This document shows, one piece after another, positions 8,815 through 18,113 of a stretch of 64,000 nt of DNA (the first letter of the stretch is position 1; every line of letters starts with the position of its first letter). Source of the DNA: Paracrocinitomix mangrovi (lineage in GTDB: Bacteria; Bacteroidota; Bacteroidia; Flavobacteriales_D; Crocinitomicaceae). Under the pieces are notes generated by a model. It was not told the DNA's origin and did no database searches. It worked only from the letters and a program-made list of their open reading frames with translations. The DNA is taken from contig NZ_CP091819.1 in assembly GCF_019740355.2 (NCBI RefSeq), positions 4,216,001-4,280,000 on the forward strand, read 5' to 3'. Made by a program: the position numbers and the translations under genes.

Positions 8815-10629
8815 TTAATTTTTTCGGATTATAGTTTTGTTAATTACCAGCACATCAATAGCGGTGGAATCAAAAGTATCAATAATTTCTTCCAGATCAT
8901 TTACAATTGGCTGTCCTCCTGTATTAAAACTTGTGTTTAATAAAATGGCATCTCCCGTTTGGTTTTTTACCTCTTTCAGTAATTGAAACAAAGGATGGTT
9001 TTCATTTTCAATTACTTGAAGTCTTGCAGAATAATCAACATGAGTAACCGCTTCAAATTTTGAGGTAGGAATTTTGGTTTTTTCCTGAATAACCAAATTG
9101 TTAAAATTCTCAGCTAAGGGAATACGATATTCCTCCTTTATTTTAGCAACGTATTGCATGTAGGGTGCGGCTTTCAAAAAATCAAAGTACTTTTCAGCTT
9201 CCTCTTTTAGCATAACAGGAGCAAAGGGTCTAAAATCCTCTCTTTTTTTAATGTCCGAATTGATTTTAGTCTTATTTTCCATGTAAGACGGATTTGCTAA
9301 AATAGATCTGGCTCCTAATGCCCTTGGTCCAAATTCAGATCTATCCTGTACCCAACCAATAATCTTGTTTTGTTTTATTAATGCTGCAACTTCCTGATAA
9401 AATGAAAGTTCATCTCCATATTTTTGAGTCTGCCATTGTTCTTTCAGGTATTTATCAATAAAACGATCACTGATAGCAGTACCCACCATTCCATTTTGCA
9501 TTAAATCCTTAGCTCCTTTTTTATCAGGACTAATTTTGTTTAGAAGATAATAAGCATGTAAAGCGGCACCTAATGCTCCTCCCGAATCTCCGGCTGCCGG
9601 TTGAATCCAAAGGTCATTAAATATGTTTGATTGATGAATTTTACCATTGGCTACAGAGTTATAGGCAATTCCTCCAGCCATCACTAAATTTTCTAAATCA
9701 GTAGCGGTTTTAGCTTTTTGAACTAGCTGTAGCATTATCTCTTCAGTAATTCTTTGGATTGCTAAAGCCAAATTCGCATGCTTATTGTCAATACCTTCGT
9801 TTGGTCTTCTTTGAGTCATTCCAAACAATGATTCCCATTTACTTTGATTGATCATCTTTTCCCTTACATGAAAAGCAAAATAAGAGAGATTAAGTGTAAA
9901 ACTTCCATCATCATTGATGTTGATCAACTCATTTTTAATCAAATCATAAAACCTTTTAAACTCCTCACTTTGATCATCTCCGTATGGTGATAATCCCATC
10001 ATTTTATATTCACCATTGTTGACTTTGAATCCTAAAAAGGCAGTAAAGGAACTGTACAGCATTCCCAATGAATGAGGAAACTGCTGTTCAAATAAAAGTT
10101 CAAAATCATTACCATTGGATTTACCTATTGAAATAGTGGCCCATTCTCCAACACCATCTACAATTAGAAATGCTGCCTTGTTATAAGGAGAAGGGTAAAA
10201 GGCTGAAGCAGCATGTGAAATATGATGATGCGTAAAGTAAATTTGAGCTTTTTTGATACCGTGATCTGCATCAATTTTATCTAGCTCCTTCAGAATAGTT
10301 TTTCTTAAGTTCAGTTTACCATTCAACCATTGTGGAATCATTTTTCTGAACATCAAAAATCCTTTGGGTGCAAATCTGAAAGAATTGTCAACTAGTCTTT
10401 CAAATTTTAAAAAAGGTTTTTCATAAAACACAATGGCATCAATATCTTTCAATTGATATCCGGTTTCATGCATACATCTTTTTATAGCAATCACAGGGAA
10501 TGAAGGGTCGTGTTTAATTCTTGAAAGACGCTCTTCTTCAATAGCGAACACAAGCTGACCATTAACAGTTAAGCAAATAGCTGCATCATGAAAATAAGCA
10601 GAGATTCCAAGAATTATTCCTTGCTTCAT
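8815..10629 (-). CDS. Carbamoyltransferase (NodU/CmcH/TobZ family)
   Basis: A 604-residue enzyme of the family that makes carbamoyl-adenylate from carbamoyl phosphate and ATP and transfers the carbamoyl group to a hydroxyl of a sugar or natural product. The N-terminal Kae1-like domain shows GISAYFHDAAIC at the start, HHHISHAASAFYPSP around residues 133-147 and MAGGIAYNS near 310. The C-terminal YrdC-like domain shows EFGPRALGARSILANP, DFRPFAPVM and LLNTSFN. Length is normal for the family. It begins the three-gene operon with DUF5989 and SxtJ-like genes and is divergent from an SGNH/exporter/glycosyltransferase operon, which suggests that the acceptor is a surface glycan or glycolipid (inference). 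Confidence 0.93.
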   Translation of the reverse strand: MKQGIILGISAYFHDAAICLTVNGQLVFAIEEERLSRIKHDPSFPVIAIKRCMHETGYQLKDIDAIVFYEKPFLKFERLVDNSFRFAPKGFLMFRKMIPQWLNGKLNLRKTILKELDKIDADHGIKKAQIYFTHHHISHAASAFYPSPYNKAAFLIVDGVGEWATISIGKSNGNDFELLFEQQFPHSLGMLYSSFTAFLGFKVNNGEYKMMGLSPYGDDQSEEFKRFYDLIKNELININDDGSFTLNLSYFAFHVREKMINQSKWESLFGMTQRRPNEGIDNKHANLALAIQRITEEIMLQLVQKAKTATDLENLVMAGGIAYNSVANGKIHQSNIFNDLWIQPAAGDSGGALGAALHAYYLLNKISPDKKGAKDLMQNGMVGTAISDRFIDKYLKEQWQTQKYGDELSFYQEVAALIKQNKIIGWVQDRSEFGPRALGARSILANPSYMENKTKINSDIKKREDFRPFAPVMLKEEAEKYFDFLKAAPYMQYVAKIKEEYRIPLAENFNNLVIQEKTKIPTSKFEAVTHVDYSARLQVIENENHPLFQLLKEVKNQTGDAILLNTSFNTGGQPIVNDLEEIIDTFDSTAIDVLVINKTIIRKN

Positions 10630-10692
10630 AAGTGGTCTAAAAATAACTTTTCTAGAGGGGAATTTTTATTTTTGGATATATAAAATTTCGTT

Positions 10693-11697
10693 GTGCGCAT
10701 CTTAAAGAAATTATTTAAAGTTTTAATCTACCTAATCGTAGTAGCAGCCTGCCTGGAAATAGCATTGTTAATACTTGGTTATCGCGCATATACCAATGTA
10801 GATTATAAAATTACATCTGTTCCTGAAGATCCTTTTATTGGAGATGAAAAGAAGGGGTTTCAATTAAATCCGGGTGTATATGAAATGACATTAAATGAAG
10901 GGCATCACTTTAAGGCGACACATCTAAATGACGGAACAAGGCTTACAGTTGGTAAGTCAGATTCGGCCAAAGCCAATATTCATTTGCTTGGTTGCTCTAT
11001 TACATACGGATATGGTGTAAATGATGAACAGACTTTCGCCTCAGTTTTACAAAAGAAATTTCCTGATTACAACATTATTAATCATGGTGTAATGGGATAC
11101 GGCTCAGTGCAATCATGTATGCAGTTAAAAGAACTAAAAGCAGAAAATGATGGGGACATGGTTTTTTTAATGTTTTCAAAACAACATTTAATCAGAAATA
11201 CTTTGTCGCAGGAATTTAGATCACACTTAAAAATAGGATTTGAAAATTCATCTAAGGATCTCAATAATAAAATGGGAGATGCTGCATTTCCTTGCGTCTC
11301 AGAATGCGGAGGGGAGATTTCTTTTGTAAAATGGAATGAGTTATATGAGAATTATCCGGGTAGAGAATGGTTGGCTTCAATCAACTTTATTCAAACCACT
11401 ATTGATCAAGCTTCAGATAACAAAGAACGACAGGTTGAAGTTAGTGCTTGCGTAATTAATGATATGCTTGATAAGTGTTTAGATAAGCGATTTATTTTTG
11501 GAATAGCATGCATTGATGATAATGAAAATACTGACCATGTAAAAAGTAAAGTAAAGTGTAATAATTGGTTAGATATTGGATTTGATTTTGAGAATAACAA
11601 TCTCACTAACTATCCCTATGATACTCACCCAAACGCCGAAGGTCATAAAGTAATCGCAGACAAGTTGGCCCAATTTATCATTGAACTTGAGAAATAA
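10693..11697 (+). CDS. SGNH/GDSL-hydrolase-like membrane-anchored protein
   Basis: A 334-residue protein with one N-terminal membrane anchor (residues about 9-30). It shows the SGNH blocks: LLGCSITYG with candidate nucleophile Ser102, a block-II-like GYGS, and DTHPNAEGHK with Asp310 and His312. Such proteins act as lipases, esterases or O-acetyl esterases/transferases on glycans; the substrate is unknown. GTG at 10693 is the only reasonable start before the anchor. The gene is divergent from the carbamoyltransferase (63 bp between starts) and overlaps the next gene by 17 bp, so it heads an operon with the exporter and glycosyltransferase. Acylation or deacylation of the same product is plausible but inferred. 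Confidence 0.8.
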   Translation: MRILKKLFKVLIYLIVVAACLEIALLILGYRAYTNVDYKITSVPEDPFIGDEKKGFQLNPGVYEMTLNEGHHFKATHLNDGTRLTVGKSDSAKANIHLLGCSITYGYGVNDEQTFASVLQKKFPDYNIINHGVMGYGSVQSCMQLKELKAENDGDMVFLMFSKQHLIRNTLSQEFRSHLKIGFENSSKDLNNKMGDAAFPCVSECGGEISFVKWNELYENYPGREWLASINFIQTTIDQASDNKERQVEVSACVINDMLDKCLDKRFIFGIACIDDNENTDHVKSKVKCNNWLDIGFDFENNNLTNYPYDTHPNAEGHKVIADKLAQFIIELEK

Positions 11698-13825
11698 AGT
11701 AAATACACTTTTATTATTAATTGCGCTTGCTATCATTGCTTTGGGAGCAGGCATTATTCCTCACCTCAAGTTTGCTAATAATTTTGATGACTATAGCATT
11801 CTCTCAGAAAAGAGTATAAGTGAAATTCGTTCTTTTCAACATCAATTTAAAGATTATCCCACTCAGGATGTACTGATTTTGAAATCCACAGCTTCAGATA
11901 ATTGGCATACAAAAAAGGGAATTAAGCAGATAAGTGCAATCACGGATCTATTGGAAACTAAATTCCCCAACAATACCTTTTCTTCTATTTCAAATTTTAG
12001 AATGCCTAAAAAAGGTGCTTTTGGTGTCAAAAATCCACTGCTTATTAATGATTCACTTTATGTTGATATACATCAGTTAAGTAGGGATTATCAAGATGTA
12101 TTTCCAAAATTCATTTCTAAAAATGGGAACTATGCGCTTATATATGTTTCTAGGGATTCAGTATTGGAAGGGACTCATATCAAAGCGGAAGTCAGTGATG
12201 TGTTTCCTAATGATCAGCTCATTTTTTACAGTGAAAATGAGCTTTGGAATGGAATGAAATCTGAAACGCAAGAAAGTCTTTGGTTTACCATGGGCAGTAT
12301 TTGTATATTGATTTTGGGATTGTTTTATGCGTTGAGCGGATCTTTGAAAGCACTGGTGATTTTGTTGCTAATGTTATTGATGAATCTCAGTATCACGTTC
12401 TTATTAATATTTGTTTTTGATTTCAAAATAACTGCTCATCTTACAACTTTACCGGGCTTAGTAGCAGTAATGACCTTTAGTGACGTAATGCATGTACTGT
12501 ATTTTAAATACCGTCAAATTCAAGGACAAGAAAGTAGTAAATCTCAATTAATACTGGCATTAATTTTTACAACATTGTCTAATTGTATTGGGTTTGGATT
12601 GTTTCTTTCGTTTTCTGAGAATCAACTGATTTTAGAATTAAGTTGGATAGGGATTTGTAGTTTGACTTTGGCTTTGCTTTTTGCAAAAGGATTGTTGTTT
12701 TTGTATCAACCAAAGCAATTAAAATTCAATCAGAGAATCATTAATTATATCAATAATCTTGGAGAAAAATGGACCAATAGTAATCGACTGAAAACCTTGT
12801 TTTATGCACCAGTATTGATATTTACAATAACAGGAAGTTTTGAAGTATATAGAAAAATTGTGATTGATTATCCAACGACTGTTTCAATTGAATCTGAGCA
12901 TGAATGGGAGCAAGGTTTAGCAATTTTAGCCAATGAATTTTATGGCAGTAAACAAGTGCAAATTGGTGTTAGTTTGCAAAGAGATTTAAGGTTTACTGAT
13001 CAAAAGGTGATTCAAATGATAGGCAAGCTTGAAGGGCATATTAATGAACATTTTAAACCAATGTATGTTTCTTCGCCCAATCAAGTATTACGGAGATTTA
13101 ATCGCTTTTACAAATTTGGTAGAAAAGAGGAGTTTATCATTCCGGAAGTAATGAGCGAAAATTATATTGATGCCTTTGAGAAATCAAAGAAAAAAGCAGG
13201 TTGGCGTGAAGTGGTAAGTGAGCATGAACGTGAAGGTCGACTCATTTTTGGATTCAATAAAGCAGGGATTCCTCAAAGGATGGATTTGTACAAAGAATTA
13301 GAGAATCAAATATCAAAGCTTGAATCCATGGAATTGGAAGGTGCTGTCTATTCTGAAGATTATGCTAAGGACATGGAAGAGTGGGGTTTTATTCAATTAG
13401 CAATCAAGGCATTTGGAATCACTATTTTGCTTATGACATTGGTAATGCTTATTATCAGTAAACATATTTTAACCGCATTAAAGTTTATGTTTGTCAACCT
13501 GTTTCCAATGGTATTAGCTTTGGTTTTATTCATTTTTATAGGAATAGAACTTAATTCAGTGTCTATTTTCATGTTGTCCATCTTATTGGGGATTTGCCTG
13601 GACGATTCTATTTATCTGGTGATTTACAAAAAAAATACAGGGTATTCTCAGCAAGTTTATTATCCAATAATTGTTACTACCCTTATTCTTTCAGTTGGTA
13701 TGCTAGGATTTGGAATGTCGTCCTTTGATTGGTTGGCGGGATTTTCTATTGTATTTTTTAGTTCATTCTTAACAGCATTGTTGGCAGATGTAGTTATTTT
13801 AGGGGGATCAAAAAAAGCTGTTTAA
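11681..13825 (+). CDS. RND-superfamily (MMPL-type) exporter
   Basis: A 714-residue integral membrane protein with the RND pattern: one N-terminal helix, a large external loop (about residues 30-195), a block of five helices (about 200-345), a second external loop (about 390-560) and a C-terminal block of five helices. A sequence like GICLDDSIYLVIY in the C-terminal block matches the acidic intramembrane site of the family. Relatives move lipids, glycolipids or hopanoids out of the inner membrane. TTG at 11681 is the start that fits, overlapping the SGNH gene by 17 bp; its stop abuts the next start codon. Likely cargo is the glycolipid or glycan made by neighbours (inference). Confidence 0.85.
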   Translation: MNLRNKVNTLLLLIALAIIALGAGIIPHLKFANNFDDYSILSEKSISEIRSFQHQFKDYPTQDVLILKSTASDNWHTKKGIKQISAITDLLETKFPNNTFSSISNFRMPKKGAFGVKNPLLINDSLYVDIHQLSRDYQDVFPKFISKNGNYALIYVSRDSVLEGTHIKAEVSDVFPNDQLIFYSENELWNGMKSETQESLWFTMGSICILILGLFYALSGSLKALVILLLMLLMNLSITFLLIFVFDFKITAHLTTLPGLVAVMTFSDVMHVLYFKYRQIQGQESSKSQLILALIFTTLSNCIGFGLFLSFSENQLILELSWIGICSLTLALLFAKGLLFLYQPKQLKFNQRIINYINNLGEKWTNSNRLKTLFYAPVLIFTITGSFEVYRKIVIDYPTTVSIESEHEWEQGLAILANEFYGSKQVQIGVSLQRDLRFTDQKVIQMIGKLEGHINEHFKPMYVSSPNQVLRRFNRFYKFGRKEEFIIPEVMSENYIDAFEKSKKKAGWREVVSEHEREGRLIFGFNKAGIPQRMDLYKELENQISKLESMELEGAVYSEDYAKDMEEWGFIQLAIKAFGITILLMTLVMLIISKHILTALKFMFVNLFPMVLALVLFIFIGIELNSVSIFMLSILLGICLDDSIYLVIYKKNTGYSQQVYYPIIVTTLILSVGMLGFGMSSFDWLAGFSIVFFSSFLTALLADVVILGGSKKAV

Positions 13826-15358
13826 GTGAACATTGCACTTTCCATATTAGGATGTTTTTGGGTCTTAGTTAATTTGATACTCCTTGTATTTGTGGTAAGT
13901 GAGCTTTTTTTATTGCTCAATGTGTTCTTCAAAAAAAGAGCAAAACAACATGCTGAAAACCCCAAAGATTGGCCTTTAGTGTGTATTCAACTTCCTATTT
14001 ATAATGAGAAATATGTAGTAAACAGGCTAATTGATCAGGTTTGTCTGATGGATTATCCATTAGATAAATTAGAAATTCAAATATTGGATGATTCTACTGA
14101 TGATACATCTGACATAGTTACGGATTATTTAAAGGATGAGCGATTTAAGCAGTTTCAGATTCATCATGTTAGGAGAGGAAATAGAGAAGGGTATAAGGCC
14201 GGTGCACTAGATCATGGAATGCAATTGAGCAAAGCAGATTATTTTGCCATTTTTGATGCAGACTTTTTACCCGATCCCCAATTTTTAAAATCAACGGTTC
14301 CCTATTTATTGAGTAAGAAAGTGGGGGTGGTACAAAGCAGATGGTGCCATATCAATGAAGATGATTCTTACATCACTAAAGCAGAAGCAATGATGTTAGA
14401 TGCTCATTTTGGAATTGAGCAGCAAGGTAGATCTGAGGGTGGTCACTTTATCAACTTTAACGGTACCGCAGGAATTTGGAAAAGAAGTTGCATTGATGAT
14501 GCCGGAGGATGGCAAGGAGATACTTTAACAGAAGACTTGGATCTTAGTTTTAGGGCCCAAATGAGACATTGGAAAGTACATTATTTGTTTAATTTAAAAT
14601 CTCCCTCTGAGTTACCACTGACATTTAGTGCGTACAGAAATCAACAATACAGATGGTCAAAAGGTGCTGCGGAATGTGTGCGTAAAAATTTAAAAGCACT
14701 GTGGAAATCTCCGGTAACAATAAGTACAAAAGTGATTGGGTCCTTACATCTCTTTAATAGCTCAGTTTATTTATTGATGATCCTTTTGCTGGTGATGGCT
14801 CCTTTTGTATTTTTTATCAAACAAGATGATTATTACAATAACTGGATTGTAGAAAACAGTGCCTATCTTGGTGTAATCGTCAACGGAATATTATTGACTA
14901 TTCTTTTTTGCGGTAAACTCATATGTGGTAAAACCAAGTTTATTCAAATACTAGATTTTATTCCGACTGTATTTATGTTTTTCAGTATATCAATGGGGAT
15001 TAGTCCGCATATGGTAGCTGGAGTTTTGCAGGGGTACAGGGGTAAAAGATCTGAATTTGTGCGTACACCAAAGTTTGGAGATAAGCTAGAGATTGGAAAG
15101 AACACTTCAAAAAAATACGGTCAAAAATCTGCCTTTGATTTAAGAATTGTTGAGGTTATACTTTTTTGTTACGGTATTTTTTGGATGATTGTAGGCATAT
15201 ACAGTCTTAATTTCTTTACCATATTGTACAGTTCAATTTTACTGACAGGCTTTTCTATAGCTTTATTTTTTCCTCATAAAAGCTTTATGAATAGAAGTAA
15301 AAAGTCATTTCAAAATAAATCTCAGTCAATGACTAATGAGGTTTTTCAAAAAGCATAA
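13826..15358 (+). CDS. Cellulose-synthase-like family 2 glycosyltransferase
   Basis: A 510-residue membrane glycosyltransferase. One N-terminal helix is followed by a GT2 catalytic domain with QLPIYNEKYVV, the first Asp pair in DDSTDDT, a DxD-type IFDADF, the acceptor-site TEDLDL and a QQYRWSKG (Q..RW) motif, then four or more C-terminal helices. This arrangement is that of processive or ceramide/diacylglycerol-type synthases related to BcsA, but no PilZ domain is present. The GTG start lies directly after the TAA of the exporter (TAAGTG), so the genes are co-transcribed. It may build a beta-linked glycan or a glycolipid; the sugar cannot be told from sequence. Confidence 0.88.
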   Translation: MNIALSILGCFWVLVNLILLVFVVSELFLLLNVFFKKRAKQHAENPKDWPLVCIQLPIYNEKYVVNRLIDQVCLMDYPLDKLEIQILDDSTDDTSDIVTDYLKDERFKQFQIHHVRRGNREGYKAGALDHGMQLSKADYFAIFDADFLPDPQFLKSTVPYLLSKKVGVVQSRWCHINEDDSYITKAEAMMLDAHFGIEQQGRSEGGHFINFNGTAGIWKRSCIDDAGGWQGDTLTEDLDLSFRAQMRHWKVHYLFNLKSPSELPLTFSAYRNQQYRWSKGAAECVRKNLKALWKSPVTISTKVIGSLHLFNSSVYLLMILLLVMAPFVFFIKQDDYYNNWIVENSAYLGVIVNGILLTILFCGKLICGKTKFIQILDFIPTVFMFFSISMGISPHMVAGVLQGYRGKRSEFVRTPKFGDKLEIGKNTSKKYGQKSAFDLRIVEVILFCYGIFWMIVGIYSLNFFTILYSSILLTGFSIALFFPHKSFMNRSKKSFQNKSQSMTNEVFQKA

Positions 15359-15374
15359 TTACTGATTTATATAG

Positions 15375-15419
15375 TTACTAAAACGTTTAGTTATTAATTG
15401 TTCTGAACCGTTTTAGTAA
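15375..15419. repeat. Perfect 11-bp inverted repeat upstream of the His-rich gene
   Basis: TTACTAAAACG (15375-15385) and CGTTTTAGTAA (15409-15419) are exact reverse complements separated by 23 bp. No T tract follows on either strand, so it does not look like a terminator. It sits just upstream of the sigma-54-like promoter and may be an activator-binding site. Confidence 0.75.
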
Positions 15420-15421
15420 GC

Positions 15422-15439
15422 TTTGGCACGACTCTTGAA
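15422..15439 (+). promoter_or_regulatory. Sigma-54-like (-24/-12) promoter
   Basis: TTTGGCACG-ACTC-TTGAA matches the -24 element of sigma-54 promoters exactly (TGGCACG) with the correct 4-nt gap, but has TTGAA in place of TTGCW at -12. The predicted start near 15450 would leave a leader of about 20 nt before ATG 15472. No TAnnTTTG sigma-70-type element is seen nearby. Confidence 0.6.
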
Positions 15440-15471
15440 CGATATTCTGTACTAACACAAACCTCTACGTT

Positions 15472-15786
15472 ATGAAAGCATACAGATTATTTACAGCCGT
15501 ATTTTTTACATTTTTTTTAAGCGCAGCATTGGCAAACAACAGTTCAGTAATGGATCACGATCATGGATCAAAAAAATGTTCACATCATGATCACGGAAAA
15601 AAGAAAGGGCATGACAAACACAAAAAATGTAGTGGTCATGGACATAGTAAATGCGATAAACATCATAAAAAAGATCACAGAGAATGTTGTGATCATCAAC
15701 ATCAACAAACTCAGACACCAAAAAGAGATGGAATTAGAATAGACTTCAAAGTAGGGAAGAAAGACGTGCGAGTAAATGTTGAGTAA
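15472..15786 (+). CDS. Small secreted His/Cys-rich putative metal-binding protein
   Basis: A 104-residue protein with a signal peptide (MKAYRLFTAVFFTFFLSAALA). A central stretch (about residues 28-82) is packed with His, Lys, Asp and five Cys in repeats such as DHDHG, HHDHGKK and HGHSKC. The C-terminal 20 residues are a different, predicted beta segment (RIDFKVGKKDVRVNVE). No enzyme motif is present. The composition suggests binding or storage of Zn, Ni, Cu or Co in the periplasm or outside the cell, by analogy with other His-rich proteins (inference). It has its own sigma-54-like promoter and inverted repeat, and a strong terminator. I do not recognise it as a named family. Confidence 0.75.
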   Translation: MKAYRLFTAVFFTFFLSAALANNSSVMDHDHGSKKCSHHDHGKKKGHDKHKKCSGHGHSKCDKHHKKDHRECCDHQHQQTQTPKRDGIRIDFKVGKKDVRVNVE

Positions 15787-15790
15787 ATAA

Positions 15791-15820
15791 AAAAGAGCCG
15801 CTCAATTGAGTGGCTCTTTT
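15791..15820. terminator. Bidirectional terminator between His-rich gene and pnp
   Basis: AAAAGAGCC (15791-15799) pairs with GGCTCTTTT (15812-15820) and the interior CTCAATTGAG is itself palindromic. T runs on both strands serve both convergent genes. Confidence 0.88.
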
Positions 15821-15841
15821 ATTTTTTGATGCTGTGAAGAA

Positions 15842-17992
15842 TTAACCTTCTTTTTCAGCTTCTTTTCTTTCTGGTTTTGGAAGTAAAACTTTTCTGGATA
15901 ATTTCCATTTTTTAGTTTTAGGATCTCTTCCAATTACTTTGAATTTCAAGATATCTCCTTCTTTGCATATGTCATCAACTTTATCAAGTCTTTCCCATGC
16001 TAATTCTGAAATGTGGATCAATCCATCAGTTCCAGGAAGAATTTCAACAAAGCATCCATATGATTGAATAGATTTAACTTTTCCTTCATAAATTTCTCCT
16101 TCTTCAACAGTAGGAGGGAATGCGATATCTTTAACTCTTTTAATTGCTGCGTCCATTGATTCAGCATTATCAGCTAAGATTTGAACGCTACCTTCACCAG
16201 TTGAAATTTCTTCAATTGTAATTGTAGCACCAGTTTCTTTCTGAATCTCCTGAATAATTTTACCACCAGGTCCGATAATAGCTCCAATAGTATCATTTGG
16301 TACAAGGAAGCTAACAATTCTAGGTGCATTTGGTTTCATCTCAGCTCTTGGAGCATCAATCGTCTTTAACATTTCGTTCAAGATATGAGCTCTACCAGCT
16401 TTAGCTTGTAATAAGGCTTCAGTCAAAATATCATAGTTCAAACCATCAATTTTGATATCCATTTGACAAGCAGTGATACCCTCAGTAGTTCCTGTTACTT
16501 TGAAGTCCATATCACCTAGGTGATCTTCATCTCCAAGAATATCTGATAGGATAGCATAGTTACCTTTGTCATCAGTTACCAATCCCATAGCAATACCTGA
16601 AACCGGACGTTTAATTTGGATACCACCATCCATAAGAGCTAAACATCCTGCACAAACAGTAGCCATTGATGACGAACCATTTGATTCAAGAATTTCAGAA
16701 ACCAATCTGATAGTGTAAGGATTATCTTCACCTGTTGGTAGCATTCCTTTTAACGCTCTAAACGCAAGGTTACCGTGTCCAATTTCTCTTCTTGAAACCC
16801 CTCTGATAGGACGAGCTTCACCAGTTGAGAAAGGAGGGAAGTTGTAGTGCAACATAAACTTGTCATATCTTGTTTCAGTTGCGTTATCAACCATTTGCTC
16901 ATCTAATTTACCACCTAATGTTAGGGTAGTTAAAGATTGAGTTTCACCTCTTGTAAAAACAGATGAACCATGAGCTGAAGGCAAGTAATCTACTTCACTC
17001 CAAATTTGTCTGATTTCATCAAATTTTCTTCCGTCAAGACGAAGTCTTTCATCTAACATTACACGTCTAACAGCTTCTTTCTTTGCTTTGTTAAAGTAAA
17101 CTTGAATAAATGGAGATTCTTTTTCTAAAGTTTCTTCATCTAAGCTGTCAACATATTCTTGATAGATTTCTCTAAAAGCTTGTGCTCTTTCGTCTTTTTC
17201 AGACCCCATGCGAGCAACTGCTTGACATTTATCGTAAACCGCGCTCCAGATTTTTTGCTTAATAGCATCATCATGTGTTTCGTGGTTATATTCTCTTTTT
17301 GTTTGTGCTTTTTCAACTCCTGAAGCAAAGTCTAATTGAAATTGACATTGTTTTTTGATTGAATCATGAGCAAATTTGATCACTTCAACCATTTCTTCTT
17401 CAGAAATTTCTGCCATTTCACCTTCTAACATTACAATGTTGTCAGCTGTTCCGGCAATCATTACATCAACATCTGATTTTTCAAACTCTTCGTAAGATGG
17501 GTTAATTACCCATTTTCCATCAACACGTCCTACTCTTACTTCAGACATAGGTCCGTTAAACGGAATGTCAGAAACAGCAATAGCAGCAGATGCCGCAAAT
17601 CCAACCATAGAATCAGGCATATTTACACCGTCCCATGAAATCATTTGCATCATTACTTGAGTGTCTGCATGGTAATCATCCGGAAACAAAGGTCTTAATG
17701 CACGGTCTACAAGACGCATGATTAGTACTTCATCATCAGAAGGTCTACCTTCTCTTTTAAGGTATCCTCCAGGGATTTTACCTGCCGAAGCAAATTTTTC
17801 TTTGTAGTCTACCGTCAATGGTAAAAAATCTACTCCGTCTTTAGCTTCCTGAGAAGATACTACTGTAGCTAAAATCATGGTTCCACCACATTTTACTACA
17901 ACAGATCCGTCAGCTTGCTTTGCCAATTTACCGGTTTCAACGATCATTTCTCTTCCGTTTCCCGGATCAATTGATTTAGTTATTATGTTCAT
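15842..17992 (-). CDS. pnp: Polyribonucleotide nucleotidyltransferase (PNPase)
   Basis: A 3'-to-5' phosphorolytic exoribonuclease of mRNA decay, acting as a trimer in the cytoplasm. Two RNase PH-like domains are visible (first with YKEKFASAGKIPGGY and KREGRPSDDE; second with RGETQSL and the catalytic-core region MDFKVTGT...GITACQMDIK), then a KH domain with IIGPGGKIIQEI near residue 560 and an S1 domain (GEIYEGKVKSIQSYGCFVEI) near 630. A longer frame starts at 18028, but ATG 17992 (716 aa) fits the conserved N-terminus MNIITKSID. It follows rpsO as in most bacteria, with a hairpin between them and a second possible hairpin at 18007-18044 just ahead of the start. Confidence 0.97.
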   Translation of the reverse strand: MNIITKSIDPGNGREMIVETGKLAKQADGSVVVKCGGTMILATVVSSQEAKDGVDFLPLTVDYKEKFASAGKIPGGYLKREGRPSDDEVLIMRLVDRALRPLFPDDYHADTQVMMQMISWDGVNMPDSMVGFAASAAIAVSDIPFNGPMSEVRVGRVDGKWVINPSYEEFEKSDVDVMIAGTADNIVMLEGEMAEISEEEMVEVIKFAHDSIKKQCQFQLDFASGVEKAQTKREYNHETHDDAIKQKIWSAVYDKCQAVARMGSEKDERAQAFREIYQEYVDSLDEETLEKESPFIQVYFNKAKKEAVRRVMLDERLRLDGRKFDEIRQIWSEVDYLPSAHGSSVFTRGETQSLTTLTLGGKLDEQMVDNATETRYDKFMLHYNFPPFSTGEARPIRGVSRREIGHGNLAFRALKGMLPTGEDNPYTIRLVSEILESNGSSSMATVCAGCLALMDGGIQIKRPVSGIAMGLVTDDKGNYAILSDILGDEDHLGDMDFKVTGTTEGITACQMDIKIDGLNYDILTEALLQAKAGRAHILNEMLKTIDAPRAEMKPNAPRIVSFLVPNDTIGAIIGPGGKIIQEIQKETGATITIEEISTGEGSVQILADNAESMDAAIKRVKDIAFPPTVEEGEIYEGKVKSIQSYGCFVEILPGTDGLIHISELAWERLDKVDDICKEGDILKFKVIGRDPKTKKWKLSRKVLLPKPERKEAEKEG

Positions 17993-18113
17993 ATTTAATT
18001 TATTGCGGATCGGGGCTTCTTCATTCACACGTTAAGTGCGATCCAATCCTTATTTAATTTATTATTTACTTATTCAAATCAACTTAATGTTTACAAAAGT
18101 TGACACAAAAAAA

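Noticed and set aside
15375-15419. Inverted repeat as the terminator of the glycosyltransferase gene
   Set aside because: No T tract follows on either strand and the loop is 23 nt; its position before the -24/-12 element fits an operator better.
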